A stretch of 9,954 nucleotides of DNA from Rickettsiales bacterium (GCA_947455365.1 CANGNU010000022.1:1-9954); one strand, 5' to 3'; shown: positions 1 through 8,072, counted from the first letter of the stretch. Notes: generated from the letters alone by a model not told the origin. A program made the numbers and translations.

Positions 1-21
1 GGGAATGGTGATGATAAGTAA
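1..21 (+). CDS. possible C-terminal tail of an upstream gene (partial)
   Basis: Frame 1 reads GNGDDK and then a TAA at 19-21, just before the terminator-like hairpin at 26-58. That is the arrangement expected for the end of a gene entering from the left. Six residues are too few to identify a family. Frame 2 is also open, from base 2 to a TGA at 86-88, but it runs through the hairpin and T-run, so I prefer frame 1. Upstream of pstB one would expect pstA, but nothing visible here supports that name. Confidence 0.25.
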   Translation, partial: GNGDDK

Positions 22-25
22 AAAT

Positions 26-58
26 CTGCCGAAAAGCGAACGCGGCAGTAATTTTTTT
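26..58 (+). terminator. rho-independent terminator-like hairpin
   Basis: A perfect 6-bp inverted repeat (CTGCCG at 26-31, CGGCAG at 43-48) encloses an 11-base loop and is followed by TAA and seven T residues (52-58). The stem is short but GC-rich against an AT-rich background. A run of A residues just before the stem (20-24) could pair with the T-run and would allow some activity on the other strand as well. It sits 5 bases after a frame-1 stop, which fits the end of an upstream gene and separates that gene from pstB. Confidence 0.6.
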
Positions 59-166
59 AGTTTCATTTTAGTAAAAAAGTTTTTATGATCGAAAAAATTA
101 TAACGCAGTTTTAACTAGATAGAAAGCCAATTACAGCCAAAATATTTCTAGCAAAAATTATAAAAC
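59..166. other. AT-rich intergenic leader before pstB
   Basis: This stretch of about 108 bases separates the terminator-like hairpin from pstB and is the longest gene-free interval in the window. It is the natural place for a promoter of the downstream cluster. A TATAAC at 99-104 resembles a -10 element, but the hexamer 17 bases upstream (AAAGTT) is not a good -35. I see no convincing Pho box, and no Shine-Dalgarno-like sequence just before the ATG at 167. Confidence 0.35.
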
Positions 167-925
167 ATGGATTACAAAATCACAGCAAAAAACATCAATT
201 TATTCTACGGTCAAAAGCAAGCTTTATTTGACATTAATTTAAGTTTTCAAAAAAACAGCGTAACCGCGCTAATTGGGCCTTCGGGTTGCGGCAAATCATC
301 ATTTTTGCGCTGTATAAATCGCATGAATGACACCATTCTCAATTGCAAAATTAACGGCGAAATTATTATTGATGGCCAAAATATTTACGATGAAAACCTA
401 GATTTAGTACTGCTGCGCGGCCGTGTTGGCATGGTTTTTCAAAAGCCTAATCCATTTCCTAAAAGCATTTACGAAAATGTTGCTTATGGCCCAAGAATTC
501 ATGGTTTATTCAACAGCAAGAAGGAATTGGACGAAATTGTCGAAAAAAGTTTGTTAAAAGCGGGCTTGTTAAATGAGGTGAAAGACCGCTTGCATGATGA
601 GGCCATGGGCCTTTCTGGCGGCCAGCAGCAACGCTTGTGCATTGCGCGTACAATTGCTATCGAGCCTGATGTAATTCTGATGGACGAACCATGCTCAGCC
701 CTTGACCCCATTGCCACGGCGAAGATTGAAGAATTAATTGATGACCTTAAAGAAAACTTTACCATTGTTATTGTTACCCACTCAATGCAGCAAGCAGCGC
801 GGGTTTCGGACATGACGGCATTTTTCAATATGGGTAAAATTGAAGAATATGACACTACTAACAAAATTTTCACCAACCCTACAAACCAAAAGACACAAGA
901 CTATATTACGGGGCGCTTTGGTTAA
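167..925 (+). CDS. pstB: phosphate ABC transporter ATP-binding protein PstB
   Basis: PstB is the cytoplasmic ATPase of the high-affinity phosphate importer PstSCAB. It hydrolyses ATP to drive phosphate through the PstA/PstC membrane pair. The 252-residue protein has the complete ABC ATPase motif set: Walker A GPSGCGKS (37-44), Q-loop Gln92 in VFQKPNPFP, signature LSGGQQQR (149-156), Walker B VILMDEP (169-175), D-loop SALD (177-180) and switch His205. The NRMND segment after Walker A and the [16 protein letters not shown] stretch are characteristic of PstB among ABC ATPases. The length is normal for the family. The ATG at 167 puts the usual KN(I/L)..FYGQKQAL segment at residues 8-20, so the start is natural, although it lacks a Shine-Dalgarno sequence. 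Downstream comes ugd after 17 bases. The usual partner phoU does not follow, and no other pst gene is visible. Confidence 0.95.
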   Translation: MDYKITAKNINLFYGQKQALFDINLSFQKNSVTALIGPSGCGKSSFLRCINRMNDTILNCKINGEIIIDGQNIYDENLDLVLLRGRVGMVFQKPNPFPKSIYENVAYGPRIHGLFNSKKELDEIVEKSLLKAGLLNEVKDRLHDEAMGLSGGQQQRLCIARTIAIEPDVILMDEPCSALDPIATAKIEELIDDLKENFTIVIVTHSMQQAARVSDMTAFFNMGKIEEYDTTNKIFTNPTNQKTQDYITGRFG

Positions 926-942
926 TTAATTTAGCATCAAAA

Positions 943-2253
943 ATGAAAATTACAGTCATTGGTACAGGTTATGTTGGATTGGTTTCTGGCGTTTGTTTGG
1001 CAAAATTAGGCCATCAAGTAATTTGCGTCGATAAAGACAGCTCTAAGATTGACAGCCTCAAGCAAAATATCATTCCCATTTTTGAACCAAACTTAAAAGA
1101 GCTTCTAGTGTCAGTTAAAAATGACAATAAAATTTCTTTCACCACAAATTTAGCAGAAGCGTTAAGTGGTGCGCAAGCAGTGTTTATAGCGGTTGGCACG
1201 CCACAAGATGAAGATGGTAGCGCCGATTTATCTTTCGTGATGGCGGCGGCAAAAGAAATTGGTGAATTATCGCAAGAATATAAATTGATTATCACTAAAT
1301 CAACCGTTCCAGTTGGCACGGGCCGTAAGGTTGCAGCGGTTTTGCGTGAGGCAAATTTGCGCGTAGAATTTGGCGTTGCTTCTAACCCAGAATTTTTGCG
1401 CGAAGGAAATGCGCTAGAAGATTTTATGCAACCAGACCGCATTGTTATTGGTTCAGACGATGAAAAATCGCGCAAAATTTTGGCAGAAATTTACGAAAAA
1501 TTTCCATTGGAAAAATTAGTTTACACCGATGTTACTACCGCCGAGCTAATCAAATACGCCTCCAATTCATTTCTTGCGACAAAAATTTCCTTCATTAATG
1601 AAATGGCCGATTTATGCGAGAAAGCTGGTGGAAACATTAAGCAGCTGGCAAAGGCCATTGGGCTTGATTCGCGCATTGGTGACAAGTTTTTAAATCCGGG
1701 TCCCGGCTTTGGCGGTTCATGCTTTCCTAAAGATATTATGGCAATTCTAAATGTTGCCCGTGAATATGGCGTAGAGCTGTCTCTCATCAATTCGGTCATC
1801 ACTTCCAATTCCTTACGAAAAGAGAAAATGGTCGAGAAAATTTCTGCCGCACTTGGCGGAAATGTGGCGGGCAAAAAAATTGCGCTTTTGGGTTTGGCTT
1901 TCAAAGGCAACACTGACGATATCCGCTACAGCCCAGCCATTGTAATTGCCAAAACTCTCGCAAAAAAAATGGCAAAAATTCGCGCCACCGACCCTGAAGC
2001 CATTGAAAATTCTCGCCAAGAATTAGCAGAATTTTCAAACATTGAATTTTTCCAAGACCCTTACGAAGCCATAAAAGGCGCCGATTTAATCGTTATTGCC
2101 ACCGAGTGGAAAAATTATTCGCAACTTGATTTGGCGCGAATAAAAACTTTAACTTCATCACGCAAAATTGTCGATTTACGCAATTTGCTAAATGCGCAAA
2201 CGCTTGAAGTTGAAGGATTTGAGTATGATTACATTGGTAAAAATAATTATTAA
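943..2253 (+). CDS. ugd: UDP-glucose 6-dehydrogenase
   Basis: This enzyme oxidises UDP-glucose to UDP-glucuronate with two NAD+, in the cytoplasm, supplying precursors for surface polysaccharide and lipid A modification. The 436 residues match the family's normal length. The N-terminal Rossmann fold begins with GTGYVG (7-12) and an acidic residue at the end of beta-2 (CVDKD). It continues with VGTP (84-87) and SNPEFLREG (147-155). The central dimerisation region carries Lys204 in AELIKYASN. The catalytic cysteine is Cys260 in GFGGSCFPKD, with Asp264. The C-terminal UDP-binding domain includes GLAFKGNTDDIRYSP. A UDP-mannose or UDP-GlcNAc dehydrogenase is less likely given the GFGGSCFPKD and FLREG context. 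The gene lies 17 bases after pstB. Its stop is followed 7 bases later by the IleRS fragment. The C-terminus (YIGKNNY) ends about where family members end, so ugd appears intact despite that junction. Confidence 0.94.
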   Translation: MKITVIGTGYVGLVSGVCLAKLGHQVICVDKDSSKIDSLKQNIIPIFEPNLKELLVSVKNDNKISFTTNLAEALSGAQAVFIAVGTPQDEDGSADLSFVMAAAKEIGELSQEYKLIITKSTVPVGTGRKVAAVLREANLRVEFGVASNPEFLREGNALEDFMQPDRIVIGSDDEKSRKILAEIYEKFPLEKLVYTDVTTAELIKYASNSFLATKISFINEMADLCEKAGGNIKQLAKAIGLDSRIGDKFLNPGPGFGGSCFPKDIMAILNVAREYGVELSLINSVITSNSLRKEKMVEKISAALGGNVAGKKIALLGLAFKGNTDDIRYSPAIVIAKTLAKKMAKIRATDPEAIENSRQELAEFSNIEFFQDPYEAIKGADLIVIATEWKNYSQLDLARIKTLTSSRKIVDLRNLLNAQTLEVEGFEYDYIGKNNY

Positions 2254-2260
2254 AAATTTC

Positions 2261-3064
2261 ATGATCGATCGCAAAATTTCTGTCCATTTACAAAACTTTC
2301 CCGACACTTCTTTTTTGAGTGACGAAAAAGATTTAGTCGCCAACATGGATTTCGTTCGCGCCATATGCAGCGTGGCTTTATCGCTTCGTGATAATAAAAA
2401 TTTGCGTGTCCGTTTGCCGTTAAGTGAGCTAAAAATAATTGGCAAAAACGCCTCACGCGTAAATAATTTTAAAGAAATTATCGCCGAAGAAGTAAATGTA
2501 AAAAATGTAATAATTGAAGAAAAAATTGACGGCCTTGCCGAGCTAAAATTGCAAATTAATTTCAAAAAAATTGGCGCCAAATATGGCCCCAAAGTTAAGG
2601 CCATTACTGACGCCATGAAAAAAGGCGAATGGCAAAAAATTGCCGAAAATGAAATTGAAATTGCCGGCGTAAAATTAGTTGATGACGAGTTTGAAATTAA
2701 ATTAATGACCAACATTCAAGATGATAAAAAATTCGCCATCGCTAGCCTGCAAACCAATGATTGCTTGGTTCAATTGAATATTGAAGTTACCAAAGAATTG
2801 GAAGAAGAAGGAATAGCCCGCGACATAATTCGCGCCATTCAACAAAGCCGCAAAGACGCAGATTTAAATGTTGCAAGCCATGTTAAAATTCAAATTTCCT
2901 CAGAAAATAAAACCATTTTGCAAGTGGTAGAAAAATTTGCACAATATATTTCAACACAGGTTTTAGCTACTGAAATCAAAGCTGTAGAGAATATTACCAA
3001 TGCACAATTTTCGTTCAAAAATAAAATCGAAGACGGCGAAATTATTGTTGGAATTAGCCTATAA
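2261..3064 (+). CDS. free-standing C-terminal fragment of isoleucyl-tRNA synthetase
   Basis: The 267-residue product matches only the last part of a long, eukaryote/rickettsial-type IleRS: the end of the anticodon-binding helical domain plus the C-terminal tRNA-binding extension. Visible family segments are SVHLQNFP (7-14), LVANMDFVRA (25-34), RVRLPL (49-54), EEVNVK (76-81), NFKKIGAKYG (100-109), ELEEEGIARDIIRAIQ (179-194) and RKDADLNV (197-204). The whole Rossmann catalytic core (HIGH and KMSKS motifs) and the editing domain are absent, and upstream DNA is occupied by intact ugd, so this cannot be a full synthetase. Length is about a quarter of an IleRS of this type (roughly 1,050-1,100 residues). 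The frame is free of stops and shifts. I chose ATG 2261, which sits 7 bases after ugd and just before recognisable homology; the frame also has in-frame ATGs at 2192 and 2225 inside ugd. It could be a decayed duplicate, a relic of an ancestral ileS-rph order, or a working tRNA-binding protein. An intact ileS is expected elsewhere. Confidence 0.8.
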   Translation: MIDRKISVHLQNFPDTSFLSDEKDLVANMDFVRAICSVALSLRDNKNLRVRLPLSELKIIGKNASRVNNFKEIIAEEVNVKNVIIEEKIDGLAELKLQINFKKIGAKYGPKVKAITDAMKKGEWQKIAENEIEIAGVKLVDDEFEIKLMTNIQDDKKFAIASLQTNDCLVQLNIEVTKELEEEGIARDIIRAIQQSRKDADLNVASHVKIQISSENKTILQVVEKFAQYISTQVLATEIKAVENITNAQFSFKNKIEDGEIIVGISL

Positions 3065-3094
3065 AAATATTCCATAAAATAATTTAATTACAAA

Positions 3095-3805
3095 ATGCGC
3101 CCCTCAAAAAGAAACAAAAATCAACTTCGCGAAGTAACCATCGAACCCAATGTTACCAAGTACGCCGAAGGTTCGTGTTTAATAAAATTCGGCAACACCC
3201 ATGTGCTTTGCAACGCCTCGGTTGAAGAAAAAGTTCCACATTTTTTGAAAGGCAAAAAACAAGGCTGGATTAGCGCCGAATATTCAATGTTACCGCGCTC
3301 AACTCACAGCAGAATGTCGCGCGATAATAATGGCAGGCCAAACGGACGCGCCCTAGAAATTCAACGCCTAATCGGCCGTTCACTGCGTTCAGTAATTGAT
3401 GTAAATAAGTTGGGCGAAAGACAAATTTTAATTGACTGTGATGTCATTCAAGCCGATGGCGGAACAAGATGCGCCGCCATCACCGGCGGTTTTGTTGCGC
3501 TTTCAATTGCTGTAGATAAACTGCTAAAACAAGGCCTAATTAAAGAAAATCCATTAATTTCTCAAGTGGCTGCGGTCTCTTGCGGCGTCTATAACGGCGA
3601 GGTAATTCTTGACCTTGATTACGACGAAGATAGCAAATGTGAGGTTGACAGTAATTTTATTTTGAATCAAAATAGTGAAATTATTGAAGTGCAAGCCACA
3701 GCAGAAAAAGGTTCAGCAAGTTTTGCGCAAATTACAGAAATGTACGAATTAGCCAAACAAGCGGTTCTTGAGTTGTTAAAAATTCAAGAAAACGCACTAA
3801 AATAA
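3095..3805 (+). CDS. rph: ribonuclease PH
   Basis: RNase PH is a phosphorolytic 3'-to-5' exoribonuclease that trims the 3' ends of tRNA precursors, using inorganic phosphate and releasing nucleoside diphosphates. It works as a hexameric ring in the cytoplasm. The 236-residue product is full length for the family. It opens with the hallmark MRPSKRNKNQLREVTIEPN, which fixes the ATG at 3095. It also contains AEYSMLPRSTHSR (61-73), the GRALEIQRLIGRSLR helix with Arg85, the phosphate-binding GGTR (122-125) and the acidic active-site stretch LDLDYDEDS (172-180). The gene starts 30 bases after the IleRS fragment and ends 8 bases before a tRNA gene, a natural substrate. No Shine-Dalgarno sequence is visible; the leader is A/T only apart from a C. 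Confidence 0.96.
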   Translation: MRPSKRNKNQLREVTIEPNVTKYAEGSCLIKFGNTHVLCNASVEEKVPHFLKGKKQGWISAEYSMLPRSTHSRMSRDNNGRPNGRALEIQRLIGRSLRSVIDVNKLGERQILIDCDVIQADGGTRCAAITGGFVALSIAVDKLLKQGLIKENPLISQVAAVSCGVYNGEVILDLDYDEDSKCEVDSNFILNQNSEIIEVQATAEKGSASFAQITEMYELAKQAVLELLKIQENALK

Positions 3806-3813
3806 AATAATCT

Positions 3814-3889
3814 GGCGGAGTAGCTCAGTCGGTAGAGCAACGGGATCATAATCCGTGTGTCGGGGGTTCGATTCCCTCCTCCGCTACCA
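3814..3889 (+). tRNA. tRNA-Met (CAT), elongator type
   Basis: This 76-base cloverleaf has the anticodon CAT at 3847-3849 (positions 34-36) and an encoded 3' CCA (3887-3889). The acceptor arm is GGCGGAG/CTCCGCT with a G-U at 1-72, the D arm is GCTC/GAGC, and the T arm is GGGGG/CCCTC around TTCGATT. The anticodon stem is ACGGG/TCCGT, with a 31-39 G-U wobble where a Watson-Crick pair is more usual. Because 1-72 is a wobble pair rather than a C-A mismatch, and the stem lacks the three consecutive G-C pairs of initiators, this is not initiator tRNA. The body resembles alphaproteobacterial elongator tRNA-Met more than the lysidine-modified tRNA-Ile2. The gene sits 8 bases after rph and 12 bases before sucA. 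Confidence 0.96.
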
Positions 3890-3901
3890 ATCAATTGTCA
3901 T

Positions 3902-6829
3902 ATGTCAAAAAATTTAGTGCAAAATCAGCAATTTTTCAGCACGAATATTGTTTTTATCGAAGAGCTTTATCAGAAATTTTTGCAAAATCCCGCATCGGTC
4001 GATGCTTCATGGGTTGAATTTTTTACTCAAAATCAAGACGAAATTAAAGCAATTTTATCCGATTATAAAGGACCATCTTGGGCAACAAGAACCCTTAAGG
4101 TTGTAGGGTCGGAAGATTTTGACATTTCTTCAGTTGCTAAAAAAGAAACGCCAAAAGCTGCAGCTGGAAAAGGCGAAAAGCCTACAGCGCCAACAGGTGG
4201 CAAAGATTTAAACATTCGCGTTGCCAACTTAATTTTAGCCTATCAGCGTTTTGGTCACTTGGCTGCACACCTAGACCCACTTGAGTTGAAGCCAATTCGT
4301 TATGTTGCAGAAATTGACGCTGCAAATCATGGTTTAGACGCTGCAGATTTAGAAAAAGAAGTTGATTTGAACGGCATTCTTGGCCTAAATAAAGCAAAAA
4401 TTTCACAAGTAATAGAGCGCTTAAACCGCTTGTACACTAACACCGTGGGTGCAGAGTTTGAATATATTCAAAATGTTGAGCAAAAAAAGTGGTTGAGCCG
4501 CGAAACAGAGCTGGCGCAGCTTAACGAGCTTTCTAAGGCTGAAAAAATTAAAGTTTTAAGCGAAGTTATTAGAACCGAGCGCTTCGAGCAGTTTTTACAC
4601 AAACGCTTTCCTGGTGCAAAACGCTTTTCAGTTGAAGGCGGCGACGCAGCAATGGCCTCACTTGAGAAGGTTATTGATGTTGCGGCAAAAAGTGGTACGC
4701 GCAAAATTGTTATTGGCATGGCGCATCGTGGGCGCTTGAATACCCTTACAGGAGTAATGGGCAAGCCTTATCATCAACTAATTGCTGAATTTCAAGGAAC
4801 TCCGGGAATGCCTGAGGGAGTAACACGCTCGGGTGATGTGAAATATCACATGGGCTATGCTTCAACTCGCGAAATTGCCGGCAATAAAATTGATTTATCA
4901 TTAGCCTTTAACCCTTCGCACCTAGAGGCTGTTAACCCCGTGGTGGCAGGAAGAATTCGCGCCAAACAAGATTTATACAATGATTTTGAGCGCAAACAAG
5001 CAATGGCGCTTTTAATTCATGGCGACGCGGCCTTTGCTGGGCAAGGCTCGGTGGCCGAAAGCTTAATGATGAATGGCGTGGCAGGCTATGATACTGGCGG
5101 CGTCATGCACTTAATCATCAATAACCAAATTGGCTTTACCGCCAACCCGACTGATTCGCGCAGCACAACTTATGCCTCTGATTTAGCCAAAGGAATTGAC
5201 GCGCCAATCTTTCATGTGAATGGCGACGATGTTGAGGCTGTAGTGAAGGTGACCGATATTGTCACGCGCTTCCGTCAAACATTTAAAAAAGACGCAGTAA
5301 TCGATTTAATCTGCTATCGCCGCTACGGCCACAATGAAGGCGATGAGCCACTATACACCCAGCCAATAATGTATGGCAAAATTAAAAATCATCCTTCGCT
5401 TGAAAAAATTTATTCGCAAAAATTAATCGCTGAAGGCACTCTGAGCGAGGCGGAATATAATAAAATGGCCGCCAATTTTGACGCGCATTTAGCCGCAGAA
5501 TTTGACATTGCTAAAACCTATAAACCGCTAGAACCAGACTGGTTAAAAGGTGATTGGTCGAATATTAAAAATGGCGAAAATTTTGCAGATAACAAAAAAG
5601 TTGCAAATTTTGAGTCAGTTAAAACCGCTGTTGATGCAAAAATTTTGCGCGAATTAACTGCCAAAACCGCAATAATTCCCGAAGGTTTTAACGCTAATCC
5701 AAAAATTGCTAAACAGCTTGAAGCCAGAAAAGACGCGGTTGAAGCCGGTACAGGAATTGACTGGGGTTGCGGCGAAGCCATGGCTTTTGCGTCATTGCTA
5801 AATGAAGGTTATCCCGTGCGCTTAAGCGGCCAAGATTCTGGTCGCGGCACTTTCTCGCACCGTCATTCAATGCTGCATGATGCTACAAACGGTAAGCGCC
5901 ACACCATTTTTGCTAATGTTGGTCAAGAGCGCAAATTTGCTGCAAGTGTTGCAGGATTAAGCGTCAAAGCAAAATATGAAGTGATTGATTCCGTGCTTTC
6001 AGAATATGCAGTGCTGGGTTTTGAATATGGCTATTCACTTTCTGCACCTTACAGCCTAGCCATCTGGGAGGCTCAATTTGGTGATTTCGCCAATGGTGCG
6101 CAAATTATTTTTGACCAATTTGTTGCTTCATCAGAAGTGAAATGGCTGCGCAAATCTGGCCTTGTGATGCTATTGCCGCACGGTTATGAGGGTCAGGGCC
6201 CAGAACACTCTTCTGCCCGCCTAGAGCGCTATTTGCAAGCCTGCGCCGATGATAACCTGCGCGTTTGCAATTTAACTACGCCCGCCAACTTATTCCACGC
6301 TTTGCGCCGTCAAATTCACTCGCAAGACCGCAAGCCTTTGGCAATTATGTCGCCTAAATCGCTACTGCGCCATAAGCTGGCGGTTTCGCAGCTGTCAGAT
6401 TTTTCTGAAGGTGCATTTAAGCCAATCATTGGCGAAACCGCGTCAATTGTGGCGGCAGACAAGGTTCGTAAAGTGGTAATTTGTACTGGTAAAGTTTACT
6501 ATGATTTATTCGAAGCTCGCGAAGCCAAGAAAATCAATGATGTAGCGCTTATTCGCCTAGAGCAACTTTATCCATTTTCTGCGCAAGAAATGCAAACTGA
6601 ATTAGCAAAATATAAAAACGCCGAAATTATCTGGTGCCAAGAAGAGCCGAAAAACATGGGCGCGTGGCAGTTTGTCAATGAATTGCTCGAAGAAGTTCTT
6701 GTCAATGCCAAACATAAAACTGCGCGAGCAAAATATGTTGGCCGCGTTGCTTGCGCTTCGCCTGCTACTGGTTACGGTTCTTATCATGCCAAAGAGCAGA
6801 AAAAATTAGTTGACGAGGCGCTTTCGTAA
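3902..6829 (+). CDS. sucA: 2-oxoglutarate dehydrogenase E1 component
   Basis: SucA is the thiamine diphosphate-dependent E1 of the 2-oxoglutarate dehydrogenase complex. It decarboxylates 2-oxoglutarate and transfers the succinyl group to the lipoyl arm of SucB. The start is ATG 3902 (975 residues); the frame is open further left but into the tRNA, so earlier starts are excluded. The N-terminus has the family's E2-binding helix (FIEELYQKFLQNPASVDASW), then an Ala/Lys/Pro-rich linker around residues 80-100. Core motifs are MAHRGRLN with His275, KYHMG with His316, FNPSHLEAV, and the ThDP/Mg signature from GDAAFAGQ (374-381) to Asn407-Asn408. They are followed by RRYGHNEGDEP, the transketolase-like RLSGQDSGRGTFSHRH, and EAQFGDFANGAQ. 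The length is usual for an E1o. sucB follows after 41 bases, with no terminator seen between them. There is no Shine-Dalgarno sequence. Confidence 0.97.
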   Translation: MSKNLVQNQQFFSTNIVFIEELYQKFLQNPASVDASWVEFFTQNQDEIKAILSDYKGPSWATRTLKVVGSEDFDISSVAKKETPKAAAGKGEKPTAPTGGKDLNIRVANLILAYQRFGHLAAHLDPLELKPIRYVAEIDAANHGLDAADLEKEVDLNGILGLNKAKISQVIERLNRLYTNTVGAEFEYIQNVEQKKWLSRETELAQLNELSKAEKIKVLSEVIRTERFEQFLHKRFPGAKRFSVEGGDAAMASLEKVIDVAAKSGTRKIVIGMAHRGRLNTLTGVMGKPYHQLIAEFQGTPGMPEGVTRSGDVKYHMGYASTREIAGNKIDLSLAFNPSHLEAVNPVVAGRIRAKQDLYNDFERKQAMALLIHGDAAFAGQGSVAESLMMNGVAGYDTGGVMHLIINNQIGFTANPTDSRSTTYASDLAKGIDAPIFHVNGDDVEAVVKVTDIVTRFRQTFKKDAVIDLICYRRYGHNEGDEPLYTQPIMYGKIKNHPSLEKIYSQKLIAEGTLSEAEYNKMAANFDAHLAAEFDIAKTYKPLEPDWLKGDWSNIKNGENFADNKKVANFESVKTAVDAKILRELTAKTAIIPEGFNANPKIAKQLEARKDAVEAGTGIDWGCGEAMAFASLLNEGYPVRLSGQDSGRGTFSHRHSMLHDATNGKRHTIFANVGQERKFAASVAGLSVKAKYEVIDSVLSEYAVLGFEYGYSLSAPYSLAIWEAQFGDFANGAQIIFDQFVASSEVKWLRKSGLVMLLPHGYEGQGPEHSSARLERYLQACADDNLRVCNLTTPANLFHALRRQIHSQDRKPLAIMSPKSLLRHKLAVSQLSDFSEGAFKPIIGETASIVAADKVRKVVICTGKVYYDLFEAREAKKINDVALIRLEQLYPFSAQEMQTELAKYKNAEIIWCQEEPKNMGAWQFVNELLEEVLVNAKHKTARAKYVGRVACASPATGYGSYHAKEQKKLVDEALS

Positions 6830-6870
6830 GCTAAATTAATTACAATTTTATTAAGTAAATTTTTTTCAAA

Positions 6871-8055
6871 ATGACCATCGAAATTAAAGTTCCTGCACTA
6901 GGAGAATCTGTATCGGAAGCCTCAATTGCTAAATTGCACAAAAAGGCAGGAGACGCAGTTAAAGCCGATGAATTAATTGTTGAATTAGAAACCGATAAGG
7001 TAACTCTTGAAGTGAACGCGCCCAGCAATGGCGTGCTTACCGAGCTTAAAGTTAAAGAAGGTGATTCGGTAAAAGTTGGTGATTTAATCGCTCTAATGCA
7101 AGCTGGTGTTGCTGCAGTGACAGTTGCTGCAGTTGCGAATAATGTTCCAGCTTCAGCGCAACAGGCTGTAGGCAGTTCTTCTCATGCACTTTCTCCAGCG
7201 CCAAAAAAAATTGCTGCAGAAAATAATATCGATGTTTCAAAAATTGCTGGCACTGGCAAAGATGGCCGCGTGACCAAAGGCGATGTACTTGAAGTTGTTG
7301 CTTCAGGTGGTTCTGTTGCTGCAAGCCCCGCAGTTAATGCTGGCACGGCTTCATCTAAACCAATTGAGCGCGTAAAAATGTCAAAATTGCGCCAAAAAGT
7401 TGCTGAGCGCTTGAAAGAATCGCAAAATACTGCGGCAATTCTTACTACATTTAATGAAGTTGACATGACTAATGTCATGGCTTTGCGCGCTGAATATAAA
7501 GACGCTTTTGAGAAAAGGCACGGCGCAAAACTTGGCTTCATGTCATTCTTTGTAAAGGCTTGCATTGCGGCGTTAAAAGAAATTCCGGCAATCAATGCTG
7601 AAATTGATGGAACTGACATTGTTTACAAAAACTTCTACGACATTGGCGTGGCTGTAGGTTCGCCACAAGGTTTAGTCGTGCCAGTTTTGCGTGATGCAGA
7701 CCAACGCAACTTGGCGCAAATTGAAAAAGGCATTGTCGAGCTTGGCACCAAAGCCCGCGACGGCAAATTGGCCATAGCAGATTTAATGGGCGCAACTTTC
7801 ACCATTTCTAACGGTGGAGTTTACGGCTCGTTGATGTCAACGCCAATCATCAACCCGCCGCAATCAGGCATTCTTGGCATGCATAAAATTCAAGAGCGCC
7901 CAATGGCCATTAACGGTGAAGTGAAAATTCGCCCAATGATGTATCTGGCACTTTCTTACGACCATCGCATTGTTGATGGCAAAGAAGCGGTGACATTCTT
8001 GGTGCGCGTGAAAGAGCTTATTGAAGATCCGCGCCGTTTGGTGTTAGATTTGTAA
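6871..8055 (+). CDS. sucB: 2-oxoglutarate dehydrogenase E2 component (dihydrolipoyllysine succinyltransferase)
   Basis: SucB forms the core of the 2-oxoglutarate dehydrogenase complex and passes the succinyl group from its lipoyl arm to CoA. The 394 residues hold three domains. The lipoyl domain (about 1-77) has the modified lysine Lys43 in [11 protein letters not shown]. After an Ala/Val-rich linker, the peripheral subunit-binding domain (about 107-142, [19 protein letters not shown] then [13 protein letters not shown]) docks E1/E3. The catalytic domain (about 165-394) carries the active-site SYDHRIVDG with His365 and Asp369. The single lipoyl domain and the DKVTLEV context, plus adjacency to sucA, favour E2o over a pyruvate dehydrogenase E2. 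ATG 6871 gives the standard N-terminus [14 protein letters not shown]. Arginine codons are almost all CGC/CGT (14 of 15). The E3 gene is not in the window. Confidence 0.97.
   Translation: MTIEIKVPALGESVSEASIAKLHKKAGDAVKADELIVELETDKVTLEVNAPSNGVLTELKVKEGDSVKVGDLIALMQAGVAAVTVAAVANNVPASAQQAVGSSSHALSPAPKKIAAENNIDVSKIAGTGKDGRVTKGDVLEVVASGGSVAASPAVNAGTASSKPIERVKMSKLRQKVAERLKESQNTAAILTTFNEVDMTNVMALRAEYKDAFEKRHGAKLGFMSFFVKACIAALKEIPAINAEIDGTDIVYKNFYDIGVAVGSPQGLVVPVLRDADQRNLAQIEKGIVELGTKARDGKLAIADLMGATFTISNGGVYGSLMSTPIINPPQSGILGMHKIQERPMAINGEVKIRPMMYLALSYDHRIVDGKEAVTFLVRVKELIEDPRRLVLDL
7108..7133 (+). repeat. 11-bp direct repeat in the sucB linker
   Basis: GTTGCTGCAGT occurs at 7108-7118 and again at 7123-7133. 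The 15-base period keeps the reading frame, so it encodes VAAVTVAAV in the flexible linker between the lipoyl and subunit-binding domains. Such Ala-rich linkers vary in length in E2 proteins, and this is likely a small in-frame duplication. Confidence 0.55.
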
Positions 8056-8072
8056 ACTTCTAATTATCTTTC

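Noticed and set aside
99..104. TATAAC as a -10 promoter element for pstB
   Set aside because: No matching -35 hexamer at the right distance, and such hexamers are common by chance in AT-rich DNA; kept only as a remark in the intergenic entry.
499..876. 125-codon open frame on the minus strand inside pstB
   Set aside because: PstB is unambiguous on the + strand with all ATPase motifs; the reverse frame has no recognisable features.
2192..2260. Longer start for the IleRS fragment, overlapping the end of ugd
   Set aside because: The added residues are the out-of-frame reading of conserved ugd sequence and are not IleRS-like, so the later ATG at 2261 is preferred, although ATG 2192 or 2225 cannot be fully excluded.
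2188..2715. 175-codon open frame on the minus strand opposite the IleRS fragment
   Set aside because: The + strand frame has clear family homology; the antisense frame translates to a Ser/Phe/Ile-rich sequence expected as the complement of A-rich coding DNA.
3857..3901. Upstream in-frame ATG that would lengthen SucA by 15 residues
   Set aside because: It lies inside the tRNA-Met gene and encodes residues unlike any SucA N-terminus; ATG 3902 gives the family's usual start.
6830..6870. Possible terminator or internal promoter between sucA and sucB
   Set aside because: The gap has T-runs but no stem; nothing beyond AT-richness can be supported.
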